A stretch of 64,000 nucleotides of DNA from an uncultured Clostridia bacterium (lineage in GTDB: Bacteria; Bacillota; Clostridia; Christensenellales; Borkfalkiaceae). The DNA lies in assembly GCA_947625025.1 (NCBI GenBank), contig CANQMQ010000009.1:1-64000 (forward strand), in the 5' to 3' direction. The position numbers were made by a program, and so were the translations under genes. Under the pieces are notes generated by a model. The model made no database searches. It was given only the letters and a program-made list of their open reading frames with translations, and was not told the origin of the DNA. The stretch's first letter is position 1; every line of letters starts with the position of its first letter. This document shows positions 45,103 through 53,303 of the stretch, piece after piece.

Positions 45103-46058
45103 AGTACGTCTTTTTCGATATCGAATGTGCCTGCGTCTTTAAGAACGTTGCCAAGATGTGCGCCTTCGGGTATGTCGTCACCGATGCGCAGTTCAACCTC
45201 TTGGAGCGGGAAGATATTCTGATGAACCCGCGGGGCAAGTTTCACCTCACAGACCGCAAGGGCAGTGAGGGCTTGGTGCTCCCCTATGAATACGAGGACT
45301 TCAAGAAGTATCCCCCCTTCCCGAGCGCTTACCGCAAGATAAAAGATTTATTGGAAGATAGGGATGCCGTCGTACTCGGCCATGCCACCCTCAACGACGT
45401 CAACTATCTCAATTTGGAGACAAAGCGGTATAAGCTCCCCTCCTTCCGCTTCACTTTCCACGACACGCAGTTCTTTTGGATGAACGTGACGGGGGACTTC
45501 ACCCATCAGACGGGTCTCGGGGCGATCGCGGAATCGCTCGGCGTCGAATTCACCCCCCACCGCGCCGTAGACGACGCCTATGCCACCATGCGGGTGTGCG
45601 AGGCGCTCTGCAAGCGGGAGGGCGTGGATGTGAAGGGCCTTGCGGAGCGGTACGGCATCCGCGGGGGCACCCTCTCCAATTACAGGATTTCCGTCCCCAC
45701 CTCCCATACGCAGAAGAAGTACTACGAGGAGCGGGCACGGGAGCGGGAGGATTACCACCGCCGCCACGAGGAATTCTACCGCTTCGTCAACAAGAATATG
45801 CACAAGAAGCACAAGGGGAGGCTCGAGGGCAAGGTATTCTGCTTTGCGAAGGATGTGGAGATCGATGTGCCCCTCTCCGTAGACCTCCTCCGTAAAATTT
45901 ACAACGCGGGCGGGAAGTATACTTCCCACCCCGAAGAGTGCAATGTCTACATCGCCCGCTCGGAGGGCGGAAACCGCTTCGATTGCGCGATCGGAGGCGG
46001 GGCGGCATATATCCCGCTCGACGATCTCACCGATGCCTTGGATAAGGAGACGCTGTGA
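45099..46058 (+). CDS. DEDDh-type exonuclease with possible BRCT-like C-terminus
   Basis: A 319-residue protein, GTG start overlapping the serS stop. Residues 1-170 are a DnaQ-like 3'-5' exonuclease: FFDIECA (D7, E9), GHATLNDVNYL (second Asp) and PHRAVDDAYATM (His and Asp). A basic linker with many Arg/His residues (about 200-240) follows, then GRLEGKVFCFAKDVEIDVP ... GGKYTSHPEECNVYIA, resembling a BRCT domain. It may trim RNA or DNA ends. It overlaps rsmF by 4 nt. Confidence 0.82.
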   Translation: MKYVFFDIECACVFKNVAKMCAFGYVVTDAQFNLLEREDILMNPRGKFHLTDRKGSEGLVLPYEYEDFKKYPPFPSAYRKIKDLLEDRDAVVLGHATLNDVNYLNLETKRYKLPSFRFTFHDTQFFWMNVTGDFTHQTGLGAIAESLGVEFTPHRAVDDAYATMRVCEALCKREGVDVKGLAERYGIRGGTLSNYRISVPTSHTQKKYYEERAREREDYHRRHEEFYRFVNKNMHKKHKGRLEGKVFCFAKDVEIDVPLSVDLLRKIYNAGGKYTSHPEECNVYIARSEGGNRFDCAIGGGAAYIPLDDLTDALDKETL

Positions 46059-47371
46059 ATCTTCCGAAGGGATTTCTTCAGAGAATGCAGGGGGAGTTAA
46101 GAGAAAACTTCCCCGCTTTTTGTGCCTGCTATGAGGAGCCGCCCGTAAAAGGCCTTCGCGTCAACACCCTCAAACTTTCGCCCGAAGCCTTCCGGGCACG
46201 GGCACCCTTCCCGCTCGGGGACTACATCCCGTGGGCGAAGGGGGGCTTCTATACGGAGGGGGAGCGCCTCGGGGCGGACCCCTACCACTTTGCGGGGCTC
46301 TACTATTTGCAGGAGCCCTCCGCGATGTGTGCCGTGCCCCTCCTCGAAGTGAAGAAGGGGGAGCGCGTCTTGGACCTCTGCGCCGCCCCGGGCGGCAAAA
46401 CGACCCAGCTTGCCTCGGACATGGGTGGCACGGGCGTTCTCGTGGCCAATGAAATCGATTACGGCCGCGCCTGTATTTTGCGGGAGAACCTCGTGCGCAT
46501 GGGCGTGACCAACGCCATCGTCACGGGCGCCTCTCCCCAAAAACTTGCAGACGTATTCCCCGCCTATTTCGATAAAATTTTGGTGGACGCCCCCTGCTCG
46601 GGGGAGGGGATGTTCCGCAAGGAAGAGGGCGCGGCGCTCATGTGGAGCCCCGCCTCCGTCGCAGGCTGTGCCGCACGGCAGAGGGACATCTTGGATGCCG
46701 CGGCGGGCATGCTCGCGGGCGGCGGCAGGATGGTGTATTCCACCTGTACCTTTGCAAGGGAGGAAGATGAGCTTCAGGTCGAGGCCTTCCTCGCCCGCCA
46801 TCCCGAATTCACCCTCTTGGAGATGAAAAAGCTGTACCCGCATGAGGTGAAGGGGGAGGGGCACTTCGCGGCAGTGTTGCAAAAGGCAGAGGGGGAGCGG
46901 GCACCCCGCCCCGTCCTTCCAAAATTTTCGCCCGCCAAGGGGTACAACTTCGATCCGCCCGGGGCGGCGGGGGCGTGGAAAGCCTTCTCGGAGGAATTCT
47001 TCGAAACCGTCCCCCAAGGGGAACTTCGGGTGCAGGGGATGTGGCTGTACCTTGCAGAAGGGCTCCCGCAGTTCGATTATACCCGCGTTGTGAATCATTC
47101 CATAGGCGTAGCGGTGGGGGAGTGGGACCGCAAGCGCTTCAAGCCCGCCCATGCCCTTGCGATGGCGTACGGAAAGTACGCCCGCCGCAAACTCGTGCTC
47201 ACCCGCGAAGAGGTGAAAAAATACCTTCGGGGAGAGGCCCTGCCCTGCGATTTGAAGGACGGGTGGTGCTGTGTCACGGTGGAGGAATTTCCCGTGGGGC
47301 TTGCAAAAGTCACGGGCGGCATCGCCAAGAACCACCTGCCCAAACCCCTCCGCCTCCGCACATCCGATTAA
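46055..47371 (+). CDS. rsmF: rRNA cytosine-C5-methyltransferase, RsmF/RsmB family
   Basis: A 438-residue NOL1/NOP2/Sun-type enzyme. SAM motif VLDLCAAPGGKTTQLA (about 107-122), catalytic Cys pair in DAPCSGEGMFR and STCTFAREE. The C-terminal 120 residues (from about 300) form the PUA-like RNA-binding part seen in RsmF: FDYTRVVNHSIGVAVGEW and KKYLRGEALP. GTG start overlaps the exonuclease stop. Confidence 0.93.
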   Translation: MNLPKGFLQRMQGELRENFPAFCACYEEPPVKGLRVNTLKLSPEAFRARAPFPLGDYIPWAKGGFYTEGERLGADPYHFAGLYYLQEPSAMCAVPLLEVKKGERVLDLCAAPGGKTTQLASDMGGTGVLVANEIDYGRACILRENLVRMGVTNAIVTGASPQKLADVFPAYFDKILVDAPCSGEGMFRKEEGAALMWSPASVAGCAARQRDILDAAAGMLAGGGRMVYSTCTFAREEDELQVEAFLARHPEFTLLEMKKLYPHEVKGEGHFAAVLQKAEGERAPRPVLPKFSPAKGYNFDPPGAAGAWKAFSEEFFETVPQGELRVQGMWLYLAEGLPQFDYTRVVNHSIGVAVGEWDRKRFKPAHALAMAYGKYARRKLVLTREEVKKYLRGEALPCDLKDGWCCVTVEEFPVGLAKVTGGIAKNHLPKPLRLRTSD

Positions 47372-47386
47372 ATTCAGGCATACAAA

Positions 47387-47420
47387 AAGGGAGACAGTTT
47401 GCTGTCTCCCTTGTCTTTTG
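47387..47420 (+). terminator. Terminator of the serS-rsmF operon
   Basis: AAGGGAGACAG (47387-47397) and CTGTCTCCCTT (47402-47412) enclose TTTG, followed by GTCTTTTG. Confidence 0.85.
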
Positions 47421-47439
47421 TTATAGAAAAACCACGCGC

Positions 47440-47766
47440 ACCCAAAGGCCTGTCATTTCGAACTTGCCGAGACCCCTCGACTGCGCTCGGGGTGACAAGG
47501 CCTGTCATTTCGACCAAGCGAACGAAGTGAGCGCGTGGAGAAATCTCATTCTTGCCCACCCGTGCGGGAGCGTTCTCTCGGCCCCTTCGGGGCCTCGGAA
47601 TGAGGAAAAAAAGAAGCCTACCCTCGGCCGTGGCGAAGTTCCCGCCGTTCTCGGCTCCGAATCCTTTCCTCTCCTCATCCCGAAGCTCCGTAGGAGCTGA
47701 GGGGACGGGGCGACATGACAAGGCCTGTCATTTCGAGCTTGCCGAGAAATCTCAGTCTCGGCTATG
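47440..47766. repeat. Cluster of dispersed palindromic repeats
   Basis: There is no gene in this 350-nt stretch. Several copies occur: CTGTCATTTCGAACTTGCC (47449), CTGTCATTTCGACCAAGC (47502), CTGTCATTTCGAGCTTGCC (47725), with TGGAGAAATCTCATTCTTGC and GCCGAGAAATCTCAGTCTCG. GGCCCCTTCGGGGCC and AGCTCCGTAGGAGCT palindromes are included. Confidence 0.75.
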
Positions 47767-48501
47767 TTACTCGCTCTGTGGCGGGGGGCCTTCGGGGGCC
47801 GCAACGGGCGAGGATCGTTGGCGCTTTCGGATGCGCAACCAATTGATGAAGCCGTAGACGTCGTTGAAGAGGAACACCGTAAAGCAAATGGCGAGCGAGA
47901 TGTGCTCGAGGTCGTCGATGGCGGCAAGCGTCCAGAGGGCGATGAGCACGATGTCGTTGAAGGCATAGGCGAGGGCGAAGAAGGGGGTGCGCCGCATGGC
48001 GAAAATGACGGCGAGGCAACTCGTAAACACAGAAAGGGTGGAGAGGAGCAGGCGGGCCGTGTTGAGGGCACGGAGGATGAAGTAGAAGGCGACCGTCACC
48101 GCCATCGAAATGAGGACGGCAACGGGGTATTCCCACCACTTCAGGGTGTTGATCTCCACCTCGTTCTTCTTGCCCCTCGAAGGGTGCCTCAGCCACGAAA
48201 TGACTGCCGCCACCGACATGGGCGCGGACATGCCGAGGTAGGTGATCATCTCCCCATAATATTCGGTGAAGAAGGATACGGCGCCGTAGTACGCGGAGAA
48301 TACCACGCACATAATTTGCCCTACGACGTTGCCCTTGGCGTTGAGGATGAGGGCGGTTGCCCCGAGGAGGGACCCCGCCAAATTCCAATACTCCTTATTC
48401 CCGCAGAGGAAGAAGGAGAGCACGATGGCTACCATCGAGCAAGCCCACAGGCAATATTCGAATACGGTGAATGAGCGTAAGAACTCCTTGACTCTGTTCA
48501 T
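47767..48501 (-). CDS. pnuC: PnuC-type nicotinamide riboside transporter
   Basis: A 244-residue membrane protein with seven to eight helices and the PnuC pattern: EYWNLAGSLLGATALILNAKGNVVGQIM, YYGAVSFFTEYYGEMITYLGM, then FNDIVLIALW and FLFNDVYGFINW near the end. PnuC imports nicotinamide riboside by facilitated diffusion coupled to phosphorylation. An intrinsic-terminator-like hairpin ends 6 nt before its ATG, leaving no SD, so translation and transcription of this gene are unusual. It lies 38 nt after the giant lipoprotein gene on the same strand. Confidence 0.9.
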   Translation of the reverse strand: MNRVKEFLRSFTVFEYCLWACSMVAIVLSFFLCGNKEYWNLAGSLLGATALILNAKGNVVGQIMCVVFSAYYGAVSFFTEYYGEMITYLGMSAPMSVAAVISWLRHPSRGKKNEVEINTLKWWEYPVAVLISMAVTVAFYFILRALNTARLLLSTLSVFTSCLAVIFAMRRTPFFALAYAFNDIVLIALWTLAAIDDLEHISLAICFTVFLFNDVYGFINWLRIRKRQRSSPVAAPEGPPPQSE

Positions 48502-48531
48502 AAAAATACCGGCGGCATTGCTGCCGCCGGT
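48502..48531 (-). terminator. Terminator between the giant lipoprotein gene and pnuC
   Basis: On the minus strand ACCGGCGGCA and TGCCGCCGGT enclose GCAA, followed by A and TTTTT, then the pnuC ATG at 48501. Confidence 0.8.
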
Positions 48532-48538
48532 CCCGTCC

Positions 48539-51500
48539 TTATTCGTTGTAGGGGTCGTTTTCGTCTCTCTCTTCGGAAACGGGCTCCTTCTCTTCGGCAG
48601 GTTCTTCTTGCGGCTTTTCCTTCTTTGCCTTGCGGACCTTCTTGGGCTTTTCTACCTTGACGGTAGTCTTGTGATACTTCTTATACAGGCGGCGGCCGAT
48701 GACCATCACGATGGCGAATACGAGCGCGACGGCAAGCAGAATGGAGGAGAGGAGCAACCAGATATTGGCGTCTCCCGCGGGAGCCGTCGTATCGGTATCC
48801 GTATCCGTATCTGTATCCTCTGTCCCAAGTTCATCGGGGGTGACCGTCACTTCGTTGACGCTGTAATCGAGGAATACATACGCGGAGGGCGCGGCGCCGA
48901 GGAGGGTGCCGTCCGCATCCGCAAAGGAGAGCCATGCGAGGGATTCCGTCTTGGAGGACTGCTCATAGGAGCCCCAAGGATTGCCGAGTTCCTCTTCATC
49001 GAGGGTGGTATCGTAACGGAGATAGTCGGGCGAATCGAAGAAGGTGAAGGTGTAGTAGAGGGCATCGGGAAGGTTGTCCTTTGCGCCTACGTAGCCGTTG
49101 TCCCCGGGGTTCTTGCCCGCATTGAGTTGTTCCTTGCGCGCTTCCACCACGGAACGCAACACGTCGTCGTAATTGGAGACGGTGGAGGTGGAGCAGCGGT
49201 CGAAGAATACATAGCCGCCCGCGGGAATGCCCTGCGTCGCCTTATCCTCCTCCGTGCAGGTGCGGCTCCCCGCCCAAAGCTCGAAGCGGTAATCCTTGGC
49301 CTCGTTCCCCGTCTTTACATAGAAGGAGAGGGTGACCCACTGATCCGCATTGTCAGCTGTGCCCGTGACCGTAATGACGCTCTGCTTTTCGCTGAGGTTC
49401 TGGAAGGTGTACCGCACGCCCGCATCGGTCGGAAGGGGTGTGACGGGCGTGGAATACTGCTCGGTCTCGTTATTATAATAGGCATAGGCCTTTTGGTCGG
49501 CGGAGTTGTAGTAGAAGGCAATCGTCTTATCGGTGGTGACGTAGTTCTGCGCGTCGTCCCGCTCGAATGCGGAGAGATTTGCATAGTACGTGCCCGAAGT
49601 ATCGCCCTCCTTGAGGTACAGCCCGTTGGGTTGGAGACGGTAGAGGATATCCGTCGTCTCATCGAAGGTATCCGCGGTGGGGTCTCCCTTTACGATGTTG
49701 CCGTCGTCGTCATACCAATAGGTGACGGTGGGAAGGGAGGGCGCGAGGAACTTGGAATGTACGGAGACATCCGAAGTATCGGTGAGGTAGAGGTTGGCGG
49801 TGGCGCCTTGTGAGAGCTTGACGCGCACTGAAACTTTATTGGTGCTGTTTGCGGCAAACGTTGCGGACTTCGCAAAGAAGCCGTATGCGAGGGAAGCGGC
49901 CGTTCCCGCGTTTACGATGACGAGGGGCTGATATGCCGCATTCGCCGATGTGCCGCCGTTGCCGAAGATATTCTTCCACCAATCGGTGTACGTCGCAGCG
50001 TTATTCGATGCCGTATCGAGCACGGTTTTCCATGCAGTGTTCTCGAGGGCGAAGTATTTATCCGCATGCTCATCGGAGAGCAGGCCCGCGTAGATGCCCT
50101 TTTCGGCAAGTGTTTCGGGGCTGATGGGGTTGCGGTTGGTGATGTTGCCGTCCGCATCCTTCTCGGTCTCCACGAGGGCGTTGCTATCCGCGAGGACGCC
50201 CGTGTAGTTGGCGGGAAGGGCGAGGCCCTCCTCGAGCTGATGGCCGTTGGCGGAAGGATCGTCGAACTTGGAGGAATCGCGCACGGAAGCGGTGAGCGAA
50301 ACCTTCTGGGCGTAGGTGCCCGTCGCCGCGTAGCTGTACTGCGTCTTGTTGAGGGTGGTCGTCTCGAAGTTTGCGAATGCCGCGTAGCCGTCCGCATACG
50401 CACTTGCGGAGGAGCTTGCAATGGCGGTGACGCCGTAAGTGAGCTCGATGTGGAAGGTCTTTGCCTCTTCGGTATCGTTCTCCACGAAGAAGAAGCACTG
50501 CACCCAACCCTTGTTGATATCCTTTACGGTCTCCTCATCGGTGGCGCCCTCGATGTCTACGGTCGCGACCGTGGTGGAATCGAAGGGGGTGATGGAAGTC
50601 TTGTTCTCCCCGTCTACGAGGGTGGCGCCCGCACCGCTTGCACCCGTGCGGATGGAACTCGTCTTTACATAGAAGGAGATGAGCGTCCTCGTCTTGGGGG
50701 CGAGGGTCTCTTCGGGGAGGGTGGCGGTGTACGCCGCACCGTTGGTGGAGAGCAGAAGGATGATGTCGCTGCCATCATCGAAGGGGAACTTCTCTTTGAA
50801 GTCGTCTGCAAAGATTTTCTTGAGGTAGTTATTGTTGCTTGCCGCCGTCTCCAAAGTGCCGATGTTGTATTTTCCTACGATGCTGTTCGTTTGGGCATGT
50901 GCGGTGTCGCTTCTGTTGTCTAAAAGGCCCTTGTCGATGTCGGCAGAGGTGTACGTCTTGCTGCCCGAAACTTCCTTGGTGAGCCCGAAGGTAACGTCGC
51001 GGCCCGTATTGCTGAGATCGTACTCCCCAAAATCCGCATGGAGGTCGAGCGCGTAGGTGCGCTTGGCCTTATCGGCAGCGGCTACGTCGTCGCGGTCGAA
51101 GGTCTTGTCCTCAACCTTATCGTTGAGGCCGCACACGAAATTCGCACCGAGCGTGGCGCCGTCCTCGCCCACTTTCTCCACATATTCCTCATTGCTGATG
51201 ATCTTGCAGGTGACGTCGTCGAAGAAGGCGTAGCCGTCTACCGCCTCATAGCGGTTATCCGAAGAGCCCTGCCCGAGGCCGAGCAGCATGCGGAAGGAGG
51301 TGGAGGCGAAGGGATTGGCGCGGACATAGATGGTGTACTGCTCCCAACCGTCGCCCGTGATGATGTTCTTGATTTGCATTTGCTCCGTGGTGCTTCCGAT
51401 GGTGTGGGAGACGCCGATGTAGGCGCCCGCACGGGCCTTGACCTCTACGTCCTCGGTGGGCTCTGCGCCTGCGGCGTAGTGGTAGAGGTTGGAAGTACGC

Positions 51501-52237
51501 ACCCACACGCTCACTTCGGCTGCGGTGCCCGCAGAGAGGGTGATGCTCGTGGAGGAGGTGTAGTACTGCGCCGTACCGCGGACGCCGTCCGAAGTGCGGT
51601 GGTTGTGGATCATGAGAAGGCCCTTCTCGTCCTCTTTGGCATTCTCATGGACGCCGAGGTTCTTGACCTCGTTCAGATATTCGACGTCGTTGAAGTCGAT
51701 GGAGTAGTGATTGTCGTCGTACAGGGAGAATTCGTCCTGCGAATCGATCTTATAGAAATCGTAGAACTCGAGGCGGTCGTAGATGCTCGCCTCATCCCAA
51801 TGGGCGATCGCGTCACTTGCGACGGCGTCCGTCAGGGTGCCGCTCGTCACTTCCTTCCCGTCCGCATCCGTCCTCGCACTTTCGGGGATGAGGGAATGGG
51901 TGGAGACGGAATACTTGCCCCACTCGTCCGTGCGGATGATGCCGGAAGCGGTCTCCGAAGAGGGGGAGCCCGATGAGAAGCTCCAGCTATCGGGAGAGCT
52001 GATGAAGTCTCTCTTATCCTTGAACTCTTCATCGCGCTCACTGTAAAATTCGAAGTTGCCGTTCTTGAGGAGCTGGGTATCGGCAGTGGAGACGGTACTC
52101 GGCGTCTCTTCCTCGGGTTCGGTCGCTTGGGGCGTACATGCGGAGACGAGGCCGAGTGAGAAGGATGCGGAGAGCAAAACGGAGAGCGCAACCACGGCGC
52201 GCTTCTTTCTCTGTTCGGATGCAAAGATTTTTACCAT
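48539..52237 (-). CDS. Giant surface lipoprotein with C-terminal membrane anchor
   Basis: A 1232-residue protein from ATG 52237 (SD AGGTG). The signal peptide ends in LVSAC with lipid Cys34. The body has several CBM-like beta-sandwich segments, recognisable by YTIYVRANPFASTSFRMLLGLG ... GYAFFDDVTC, GWVQCFFFVEN ... GYAAFANFET and WVTLSFYVKTGN ... GYVFFDRCS. Near the end an (Asp-Thr)n run (about 48789-48825) leads to a membrane helix (WLLLSSILLAVALVFAIVMVIG) and a Lys/Glu-rich tail. The combination of a lipid anchor and a C-terminal helix is odd. Probably carbohydrate-binding or adhesive; no enzyme motif seen. A 125-residue extension upstream is rejected. Confidence 0.82.
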   Translation of the reverse strand: MVKIFASEQRKKRAVVALSVLLSASFSLGLVSACTPQATEPEEETPSTVSTADTQLLKNGNFEFYSERDEEFKDKRDFISSPDSWSFSSGSPSSETASGIIRTDEWGKYSVSTHSLIPESARTDADGKEVTSGTLTDAVASDAIAHWDEASIYDRLEFYDFYKIDSQDEFSLYDDNHYSIDFNDVEYLNEVKNLGVHENAKEDEKGLLMIHNHRTSDGVRGTAQYYTSSTSITLSAGTAAEVSVWVRTSNLYHYAAGAEPTEDVEVKARAGAYIGVSHTIGSTTEQMQIKNIITGDGWEQYTIYVRANPFASTSFRMLLGLGQGSSDNRYEAVDGYAFFDDVTCKIISNEEYVEKVGEDGATLGANFVCGLNDKVEDKTFDRDDVAAADKAKRTYALDLHADFGEYDLSNTGRDVTFGLTKEVSGSKTYTSADIDKGLLDNRSDTAHAQTNSIVGKYNIGTLETAASNNNYLKKIFADDFKEKFPFDDGSDIILLLSTNGAAYTATLPEETLAPKTRTLISFYVKTSSIRTGASGAGATLVDGENKTSITPFDSTTVATVDIEGATDEETVKDINKGWVQCFFFVENDTEEAKTFHIELTYGVTAIASSSASAYADGYAAFANFETTTLNKTQYSYAATGTYAQKVSLTASVRDSSKFDDPSANGHQLEEGLALPANYTGVLADSNALVETEKDADGNITNRNPISPETLAEKGIYAGLLSDEHADKYFALENTAWKTVLDTASNNAATYTDWWKNIFGNGGTSANAAYQPLVIVNAGTAASLAYGFFAKSATFAANSTNKVSVRVKLSQGATANLYLTDTSDVSVHSKFLAPSLPTVTYWYDDDGNIVKGDPTADTFDETTDILYRLQPNGLYLKEGDTSGTYYANLSAFERDDAQNYVTTDKTIAFYYNSADQKAYAYYNNETEQYSTPVTPLPTDAGVRYTFQNLSEKQSVITVTGTADNADQWVTLSFYVKTGNEAKDYRFELWAGSRTCTEEDKATQGIPAGGYVFFDRCSTSTVSNYDDVLRSVVEARKEQLNAGKNPGDNGYVGAKDNLPDALYYTFTFFDSPDYLRYDTTLDEEELGNPWGSYEQSSKTESLAWLSFADADGTLLGAAPSAYVFLDYSVNEVTVTPDELGTEDTDTDTDTDTTAPAGDANIWLLLSSILLAVALVFAIVMVIGRRLYKKYHKTTVKVEKPKKVRKAKKEKPQEEPAEEKEPVSEERDENDPYNE

Positions 52238-52433
52238 ATTACACCTAAGGGCGGAGGGGAGCCCGCCGTCCGCGGGACCCGTCCAAAATTTTTTCGTAGA
52301 ATACTTATTCCATTTTAATACAAAATGCAAAGACAAGCAAGCACTTTCGGGGCGGATACGCAAAAAAAGCAATTTTTTTTTCGCGTTCGGGCAAAATATT
52401 TGGAAGAAAGCGTAGCTTGAGGGGAGAATTGCG

Positions 52434-52781
52434 ATGAAACACGGGGCAAAAATTCTCGGCGGAGCGGCGGTGGGCGCCGTAAACGGCCTCTTCGGGGGAG
52501 GGGGCGGCATGATCGCCGTACCCATTCTCCGTGCGGGGGGCAGGGGGGAGCGTGCCGCCCATGCCAATGCCATCGCCGTCGTGCTCCCCGCGACCTTCGT
52601 CTCCGCCCTCATCTATCTTCTCCATGGCTTCGTGACCCTTCGGGTGCTCCTTCCCGTTGCCATCGGGTCCGCCGCCGGGGGCGTATGCGGGGCGAAACTG
52701 CTGAAGGTTACCTCTGGCCCCGTGCTCGAATTCATCTTTTCCCTGTTCATGCTCGTGGCGGGCTTGAGGATGCTCTTCTGA
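52434..52781 (+). CDS. TauE/SafE-type permease, first half
   Basis: A 115-residue protein with about four helices, AAVGAVNGLFGGGGGMIAVPIL (the family's Gly-rich N-terminal motif) and LPVAIGSAAGGVCGAKLL. Typical TauE/SafE exporters are 250-270 residues with two such halves; this covers one. The next gene covers the other and starts in the overlap TGATG. Together they likely form one sulfonate/sulfite-type exporter. SD GGGGAG. Confidence 0.82.
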   Translation: MKHGAKILGGAAVGAVNGLFGGGGGMIAVPILRAGGRGERAAHANAIAVVLPATFVSALIYLLHGFVTLRVLLPVAIGSAAGGVCGAKLLKVTSGPVLEFIFSLFMLVAGLRMLF

Positions 52782-53170
52782 TGGGGTTCTACATCTTCCT
52801 TTTATGCGGCTTCTTGGGGGGAATTTTGGGGGGAATGGGCATGGGCGGCGGCACCGTTCTCATCCCTCTTCTCACCGTCTTTTGCGGGGTGGGGCAGGCG
52901 GCGGCACAGGCCGTCAACTTGCTCTCCTCCATACCCATGTCCGCAATCGCCCTCTCGATTCATGCAAGGAGCGGCCTTCTCAATGGGCGGGGCCTGCCCT
53001 ATCTCATCGTGCCCGCCACCCTCTTTTCCCTGCTCTTTGCCCTCCTCGCCGCCCGCCTTCCGCAAGTTGTGCTGAAAAAGGCCTTCGGCGCCTTCCTCAT
53101 CGCCCTCTCCCTAAGGGGGTTTCTCGGGAGTACGCGCGCGTTCCGTATTAAAAAAGATAAAACTTTTTGA
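52781..53170 (+). CDS. TauE/SafE-type permease, second half
   Basis: A 129-residue protein with about four helices, starting MGFYIFLLCGFLGGILGGMGMGGGTVLIPLL, again the Gly-rich TauE/SafE motif, then QAVNLLSSIPMSAIAL and a basic tail (RAFRIKKDKTF). Coupled to the preceding half by a 1-nt overlap. Confidence 0.82.
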   Translation: MGFYIFLLCGFLGGILGGMGMGGGTVLIPLLTVFCGVGQAAAQAVNLLSSIPMSAIALSIHARSGLLNGRGLPYLIVPATLFSLLFALLAARLPQVVLKKAFGAFLIALSLRGFLGSTRAFRIKKDKTF

Positions 53171-53198
53171 AATTTCCGAATATTTTTTCAAAAGGGTA

Positions 53199-53227
53199 TG
53201 GACAAACCTCAAAGCGTGTGTTAAAAT
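53199..53227 (+). promoter_or_regulatory. ppx operon promoter
   Basis: TGGACA (53199-53204), 17-bp spacer, TAAAAT (53222-53227). The leader to ATG 53304 is about 70 nt. Confidence 0.6.
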
Positions 53228-53303
53228 ATGGACATCTTAGTATAGGGAAGTATTCGGAGTTCGTTTTATCCGCAATCAACCGAAAAGGAAGGTACGGTAT
53301 TTC

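Noticed and set aside
47413-47766. A small gene or CRISPR in the repeat cluster
   Set aside because: The repeats are palindromic and irregularly spaced, without equal spacers; ORFs through them have no SD and continue across hairpins.
48329-49813. Plus-strand ORF of 494 codons opposite pnuC and the giant lipoprotein
   Set aside because: It spans the gap between two well-supported minus-strand genes and has antisense-type composition with no motif or SD.
52238-52612. N-terminal 125-residue extension of the giant lipoprotein
   Set aside because: The extension is antisense to the TauE/SafE gene and would bury the signal peptide; ATG 52237 has an SD and begins the lipoprotein signal.
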